64,000 bases of DNA, taken from Talinum fruticosum. Taxonomy: Eukaryota > Streptophyta > Magnoliopsida > Caryophyllales > Talinaceae. Each line of letters begins with the position of its first letter. The first letter of the stretch is position 1. The notes beneath the pieces are model-generated. The model had not been told where the DNA came from and made no database searches. It saw nothing but the letters and a program-made list of their open reading frames with translations. The stretch covers positions 3,586,501 through 3,650,500 of the forward strand of contig JAITYX010000052.1 in the NCBI GenBank assembly GCA_021018815.1, given 5' to 3'. A program made the position numbers and the translations under genes. Positions 57,717 to 64,000 of the stretch are shown in pieces.

Positions 57717-60400
57717 TATAACAACCCAAACTTTAAGAAAACGTATTATTACTAATACGTTCAATTATAATGAGCGTGCGCATTTCAAATTTCAAAATAT
57801 TTTCATATCATATATATGTATATCTCGTAGGACCCGGATACGAATAGTGAGGACAGGTGACCGATACTTTTCGTAAAATTCCTACATATTATCTAGTACT
57901 TATATGCACATAAGCCATATTTAATTCCTAAACTAAATCATAAATAAGTTCTCATAAATTCAAACTTTATATATATACATACATAACTAATGACAAATTG
58001 GCAAAACTTATATACAACTAATCAATTATCCAAAATATCAAATCTTAAAGAGTAATTTGCTAATGAAACTAACCTAATCTAAGTATAGGCAATCACATAT
58101 GTTAAAGTACATTAGGTTATAACAATAAAGTTACAATATTAACAAAAGTAATAATAAAAATACAAATAGCAATAATAATAATAATTATAAAAATAAAAAT
58201 AGTAATAGATAAGTATAATGACAAGATCTGAAGATAATCATAAAAATTAATAATAATAATTTTGGATAAAAATGAATTTGAGGTTTGACACCCAAATTAC
58301 ACTAAGCAAAGTTAGAAAATTGACAAATCAACTAACCATTCATGCATCATTAACAATTGTCAATCATAAACTCAACTAAATGCCAACAAAACCATGCAAA
58401 ACTAGTATAAATAAGCTTGATTAAATTAAAAAAATTCAACCCAAAAATTCCGATATAAGCGGTTTCTCTCTCCTCCCTCACCTGCCCATCACCACCACTT
58501 CGACCACCTCCACAACTTCCCACCAACCCCTTCAGCCCGGTCACCTCCAACCAGAACCCTTCACCACCTTGCACTGAATCCTAGCCACCTTCAGGCCGAC
58601 CCATTGACCACCACATCGTCGGAAAACGCAAGCCAAAATCACTTTAGCCACCAACTTTTCACCTTATCTTTTGCATTCTCACCCTCACTTCCAGCCACCA
58701 CCACAAAACACCACGGGCACCACCTGCCTCCCATCACCGACCAGCCCTGCAGGCCACCCGTCGCTGCCCCTAATGCCACCCACCGGACCACCAAAACCGC
58801 CACCAAGCATACACTTTCTCTCTCTCCTTTTTATGCCCTAAAACCCATCCTTCCTAAAACCCAACCACCACCAGCCACCGCCACTACCACCAGGCGCCAT
58901 CAACTGCCGCCAAACGCCGCCTCTGTCGGGCACGCCACCCTGCCACCACCAGCTTCTCCTATCAATCACCACCACCCTTGCTTCTATTCACTCTTTTAAG
59001 GTAAAACCCTAACCCTAAATTATAATAACTAAATTAAATAATTAGATAAAATTTAAAATTTACAGAAAATATAATCATGTTAGTAAAGAAAGGAAAGTTA
59101 ATTATACATGCATACTTTAGTTTAAATAATCTTGTTAAAAGTTATGGTTAAATAATTTTAGAAAAGATAAGAATGTCATAATAAGGTTAAGTAGTTCATT
59201 ATATGCATGTTAATAATAAATAAAATATTGGCATAACTATGACTTAGATGACTAATTAATTCCTAATGCATGCTTAATAAATTAGTAAATAAGTTAAAAA
59301 TAATATGATAAATAATGCATGTTGGGTTGATAATAATAACATGTAAATTGTTAGTAAATAAGTTAATAGTGTTATAATACGTGTTTAGATTTTATAATAA
59401 TAATTCATAATAAAATAATTATATTCATCCATGAATAAGGTAACTTAAGTAGAAATAATAAAGTAAACTATGAACAACTAAGTATATAAAACATAAATCA
59501 TGTTGAAGATAGATCATAATAACTAAAAGGTATAGGAGGTTATTATTAATAAACTTAATCAAGGAATATAAGTCCTAAACAAATTCTTATGCTATTAACT
59601 CTTATTTAAAGGTCATCAGTCAACGTATGTTCAAGGGTCCTGCTCAAAGTCGCAAGAAAAGGAATCAAATTGAAATCATTAACCAATTTCGGTTCATCGG
59701 GTACATTCATCGGTTATGCCTTTCAAGTTTTCATTTCAAAAATCAAGGTCGGGTATGATCGCCATTAACAACCAACAAAGAATCATTTGCAAATAATATT
59801 TGCCATATAAAAGTGGACCCGCCCATTAATACTTCACCATTGTTCAAAGTCGGCACACCGTAATCTGCGGCGCACCAATTGGACTTCCCGATCGGTCTAG
59901 GTGTGTACACAGTTAGGGAAACCCGATGATCGCAAGGGTAACCACACGGATAATCAATTAGCAATTTTTTAAGTTATTCTCTTTCCCTCATTTACAAATG
60001 AATTGAAATGCATGCGCTCAACTCAACTATTTCATAACCTTTATTTTACAGACATGATAATGGACGTATTGAGCTTCGGCTCACATTTCGAAAATATTTT
60101 CTTGTTTTGTTTTAGGTAAAGATGTTGAAGGTATGAAGCAAAGTTATGTTCGGGATTTAGAGGCTCGCAGTGGCAAGTTGAATGTTAGTAATCAAGTATC
60201 GTTGATTCATTTAGCAAGTCTAACATGCACCTGCCTAGCAAGGTATCACCACGGGTGAAATACATATAGATATATTCGAGCCTTACCCTTTCCTCTCGGT
60301 AAGGGCGGCGGTAATGTCCCTAACCTCCTTTCCGCTACGCTAATCATCGGCTAACGGTTTGTTTAAACTAAAACCGGTGATTACGGGTTCGGGCGTTACA
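57717..60400 (-). mobile_element. Probable solo LTR, Ty3/gypsy type
   Basis: On the minus strand it begins TGTAACGCCCGAACCC at 60400 and ends TTTGGGTTGTTATA at 57717. These are the termini style of Tekay/Del-like gypsy LTRs, with the final CA decayed. Flanking TGTAC (57712-57716) and TATAC (60401-60405) match at four of five bases, consistent with a target duplication. The C-rich stretch at 58450-58990 encodes only low-complexity Pro/Thr/His frames. No internal retroelement genes, hence a solo LTR. Confidence 0.65.
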
Positions 60401-60428
60401 TATACACATAGCATCATGGTTTTTATGG

Positions 60429-60515
60429 TTAGATCTACTTCTTTGAGAACAAAGTCAATACTGGAAGAGCAAGCTTGGCAAGTCCTCACACCATTTGCTT
60501 TCAAAAAGTTTCGAA
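60429..60515 (+). pseudogene. FAR1/FRS relic, part 2
   Basis: RSTSLRTKSILEEQAWQVLT then PFAFKKF resembles the segment after the transposase core in FRS proteins, where LEEQA and FTPFAFKKFQ-like phrases occur. It lies just beyond the solo LTR, in the same orientation as part 1. Confidence 0.6.
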
Positions 60516-60519
60516 GACT

Positions 60520-60690
60520 TTCGAGAGAGCCAAACCCGAACTCGACCCGAATTTCAATTTGGACATGACCAATTGTCCGAATTTAAAATTCAAACAAAAA
60601 TTTTGTTACCAGACTCGGTTCTTTTAGGTCGAACAAATTCAAACAATCGGGTTGGACGAATTTTTTCCAGCGAAGAAAGCTCAGGTACAT
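60520..60690 (+). repeat. Dispersed repeat shared with 21130-21310
   Basis: Contains CCCGAACTCGACCCGAATTT, TGTCCGAATTTAAAATTC, GGTCGAACAAATTC and AATCGGGTTGGACGAATTTT, in the same order as the inverse copy at 21.2 kb. Confidence 0.55.
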
Positions 60691-60871
60691 ACTCACCTCT
60701 AATTCATTATATTATTATATTAATTGTATTTGTATATATTTTAAGCTTGATTTGTTCAAAATTGTAAATATGTTATGTTGATTGCAGAAGACGACGAGGA
60801 AACTGATATCAAGATCATTGCCTAGACTAATCCAAATAAAAATTAACTTTAACTTCAATTATAAGTAATGA

Positions 60872-60934
<63 letters not shown>

Positions 60935-60940
60935 TATATA
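60872..60940. repeat. (ATT)n followed by (TA)n microsatellite
   Basis: About 18 ATT units run directly into TA dinucleotides. Confidence 0.9.
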
Positions 60941-63900
60941 AAGTTGGGTAAGAACTCTATATGAATGACATATAGGATGCTTGGTTGGAATGCCACTTAA
61001 TGTACTACTTAATTATGAGGGGTTTATATTAATGAAGTAATGATGTATTTAATTCAATTCAATAAAAAATATTGATTAATATTTTTTGATGCAAAAATAT
61101 TGATTAATAATTAATCAAATTACATCCTTTAAAACTAATTTATTTTATTAAAAGAAGTTCTTTTTTCATTTTGTAAGAGATGTCGAGAAATTAAAAATTC
61201 TTATTCAAGCAATTACAAGATTAGTATTATTTAAGAAAATATTGTGTCAAATTAAAGAAAAACAAAAATTTGATCTTTTATCTTCAAAACCTAATTTGTT
61301 TTAGTTTTATTAAATATATGAAAAAACATCATTTTGAGCTAAAATATCACCTAAAAACTATTTCTTTTACCCTCTGTCTATAATGAAATAAATGGAAGTT
61401 TATATTGTTTAAACTGTAATTTTTTTGGATGTCCACTTTGGTCTAAAATATTAAGTTACTATATTCTATTAAATATTATATTGTTATAAAAATTTATGCA
61501 CAAATATATTTTAGGGTTTTAATATTATAAAACTTTTTTCCCACTTTGGGTTTGTAAGAAAGTAAAGATAATTTATTATATTAGACCATCAAATGATTTT
61601 TTTCAATTAAATTTTTATTCTTAAAATATATTCACAAAATTGTTACCGAATTACTTGGTTTCGCTACAAAAACATAAATATAGTTACCTAAATTTAATAA
61701 ATTTGTCAATTATAATATTCGTTTGATGTTCCTTACCTTATATTACACACTAATATAACAATATCTCTATGGGAGTATTTTTTAAAGTCATAGTTAATTT
61801 TACATTAAATTCTTTTAGAAAATTCTTATGTACAAATTTATTATTCAACTAATGCATAAACTCAATCACTGATATTCTGACAATAAAATACAATAATGTA
61901 AGCCATATAATTTGTAACTTAATATTAATATATGCATTAGTATTTTTTTATTCATAAAAAATATATGCGTTAGTTAGGAATATTGCATGAGTTTGATATA
62001 TTTTATTAATGCATTACATGAACCCCAACTATATTTATTTCCATCAATTAGTGGTATAAATTCGTATTTTTAGATTTTCATATAATAGAAATAAGTTTAA
62101 TATATATTTATTAATGTATTTTATTTGGTATTGGAGTTTCAAAATACTATATGTTATCTATGATTTTTCATTAATAAACATATTCTAGACTTGGTTTTTG
62201 ATGTATTTCACATAAAATTTCATAGAAGTTTGTGCTTTACATATCATGATTTCCAAAATTAGTCTTTTACTTATTTGTCATCATTATACATACGGTGAAA
62301 TTTTAATTGTGCCACTTTTTTAAAATTTATGTTGCATATGAATTCACTAACAATAAGATATATTATAAAAATATCAAGAAAAAAATGATATACATAATTT
62401 AAAAGTTACAATTTTATAAATATATAAGATTATTTAACAAACATATTAGATAATGTTCTATAATTTTAAAAAGATCAATATTTTTAAAAATATAAGAAGT
62501 AACATAATTATTTATAATTTCTTATAAATATACCAAAAAACAACAAATAAAATATGAATTTATATTCTCACCATAATAATCTAAAGTTATTAATATTCAT
62601 TTTTCTCATTTTACATTTATTTTTTTCTTAATTGACATGATATTCAAATTATCATAATGGTAGCCTACAATTAATAGTATGTGTACATATCATCCATTTG
62701 CATATATGTCTAATACATTAATTTTTTTAAAAATAAATTAGCAAAATTATGCAATCTTTAAAACAAAATAAGATAATTATACATTAAGAATAATACCAAC
62801 CATGCAACGCATGGGTTAAAAATTAGTATATAATAAATGATAAATAATTTCTGCAAGTAGCCGTTATGTAACTTTGACAAACTAATTTTAAATTTTATAT
62901 ATGTCTATATAATAGTCACTTTTATTCATTTATTTAAAAAATAATATCAATTTTTCCTCTAACCGAATATTATAAAGTATACACAAATAAAGAACAATCC
63001 ATACAAAGCACGAGTTAGGGTACTAGTGAGGGCTATATTTGTCATTTCATATTTCCGTTACCCTCTCACCGGAAACATGTTTGATAAATTATTAATACTA
63101 AATTTTAAGGTGATTATAAATTAATACATAAAAGTTAAAGTATTTAAAATAATTATACAATAACAAAGAATATGTAAATGTTAATATCTTTATATATGAT
63201 CCTTAACCGAGGGAAATAATGAATGCTTGACGGTAGTTTTGAGATAATTATAGCTGTTGATTTTTGCAATATTTTGAAAATTACATGTCATTGACAAGTA
63301 AGATAATAACCAATAAATGTCTTTTGATGAGAGTTAATATATTGATTTAGATGCAAACAAATGAGTGGACTAACTTAATTTAATTTCACCCATAACTCAA
63401 ATCAACCCACGTGGATTAATAAATTGTTTAGATATGTTATATTAGAAATTCTAGAACAATATATTTCTCCCGTATATAACCATAATTATTATATTTTCCA
63501 TCGATGTTAATGCATGCTACACTTATATTTTTTTTGGAAAATCAAGGGAAATAATGTAAAGATAACTAACATGACGAATATCTTGGGTACAAAGTCACAA
63601 TGTTACAACAATTAGAAATCAAGTAACGTAAGTGAGTAAAAAGTAACGACAATGTTATAACAATTAAAACAATTGGAAACTAAAGAAGACTAATTGGGAA
63701 AAAAGTCATGTCGACGAATCAATCATTAACCTAATAACATTATGGCTCTGTAAGGGACACCAAATTTTAACTTTGCTCAACTGTATGGAAGGAGGTTGAA
63801 GAAACTTGCACATGACGAGCTCGTGACGGGATATGTCGATATTTGGTGTTTTGTTTAGGATCAACTGGGAAAGGATGATAAACACCTTAAAAATCAATTC

Positions 63901-64000
63901 ATTTCTAAAGATGGCGAATTGGTCTCGTAATGTAAGTACTCTTTCGGTCGCTTGTAGACTCAATAAAATGCTTGACATCGGTCTTACTTACCTCAAGGAG
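60941..64000. other. AT-rich terminal region, no gene seen
   Basis: No supported coding sequence. The minus-strand open frame at 63706-63978 (about 90 codons) shows no recognisable domain and no start or splice context. Confidence 0.45.

Noticed and set aside
58604..58999. 131-codon Pro/Thr/His-rich frame
   Set aside because: Lies inside the probable solo LTR and is compositional, with no domain.

Overview
This is nuclear DNA of a flowering plant, probably a eudicot. The evidence is AT-rich intergenic DNA full of (TA)n and (CT)n tracts, GT-AG introns, plant-type LTR retrotransposons, LINEs and MITEs, a DUF642 cell-wall gene and a FAR1/FRS transposase relic. No prokaryotic features, RNA genes or CRISPR arrays were seen.

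The left 48 kb is a tandem array of ten genes and gene remnants encoding ubiquitin-like (UBL) proteins, all on the + strand, here called U1-U10. The ancestral form has three exons and three UBL domains (d1-d3). d1 and the first half of d2 lie in exon 1. The rest of d2, a Pro/Ser-rich linker and the first strands of d3 lie in exon 2. The rest of d3 lies in exon 3. Intron 1 is phase 1 and intron 2 is phase 0 throughout. U1 (1644-3028), U2 (5936-7146), U3 (9476-10958) and U9 (42710-43956) read through all three exons. U4 (12762-13087) is a decapitated fragment. U5 (16176-17210) is open for two domains and carries a relic of the third. U7 (22491-23636) shares that truncation and has extra splice and frame damage. 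U6 (19278-19526) is an intact single-UBL gene, U8 (38161-38442) its nonsense-mutated copy, and U10 (46987-48265) is frameshifted with a collapsed exon 3. None of the readable domains ends in the Gly-Gly needed for conjugation, so these look like fold-only ubiquitin mimics or adaptors.

The multi-domain copies share non-coding features: a GCGCGC box 80-240 bp before the start codon, a CCTCTGAAATC-like leader in most, and an intron 1 largely made of degenerate ~37-bp tandem repeats. Two blocks, about 18.5-23.95 kb and 37.3-43.96 kb, are copies of one ancestral block (single-UBL gene, short retroelement remnant, multi-UBL gene), later modified by separate insertions.

Between these blocks lie a DUF642 gene (25923-27259, with one probable 1-base deletion) and an 8.8-kb Ty3/gypsy chromovirus-like element (28138-36901). 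Its LTRs, primer-binding site, gag, protease, RNase H, integrase and chromodomain-like tail are recognisable. Its centre is a giant inverted duplication of leader-gag-protease that replaces the core of reverse transcriptase.

From about 48.3 kb to the end there are no convincing intact genes: a LINE 3' fragment (51.3-52.1 kb), long AT-rich DNA with microsatellites, and an FAR1/FRS pseudogene whose two recognisable parts flank a probable 2.7-kb solo LTR (57717-60400). All calls come from reading the sequence; no database search was run.
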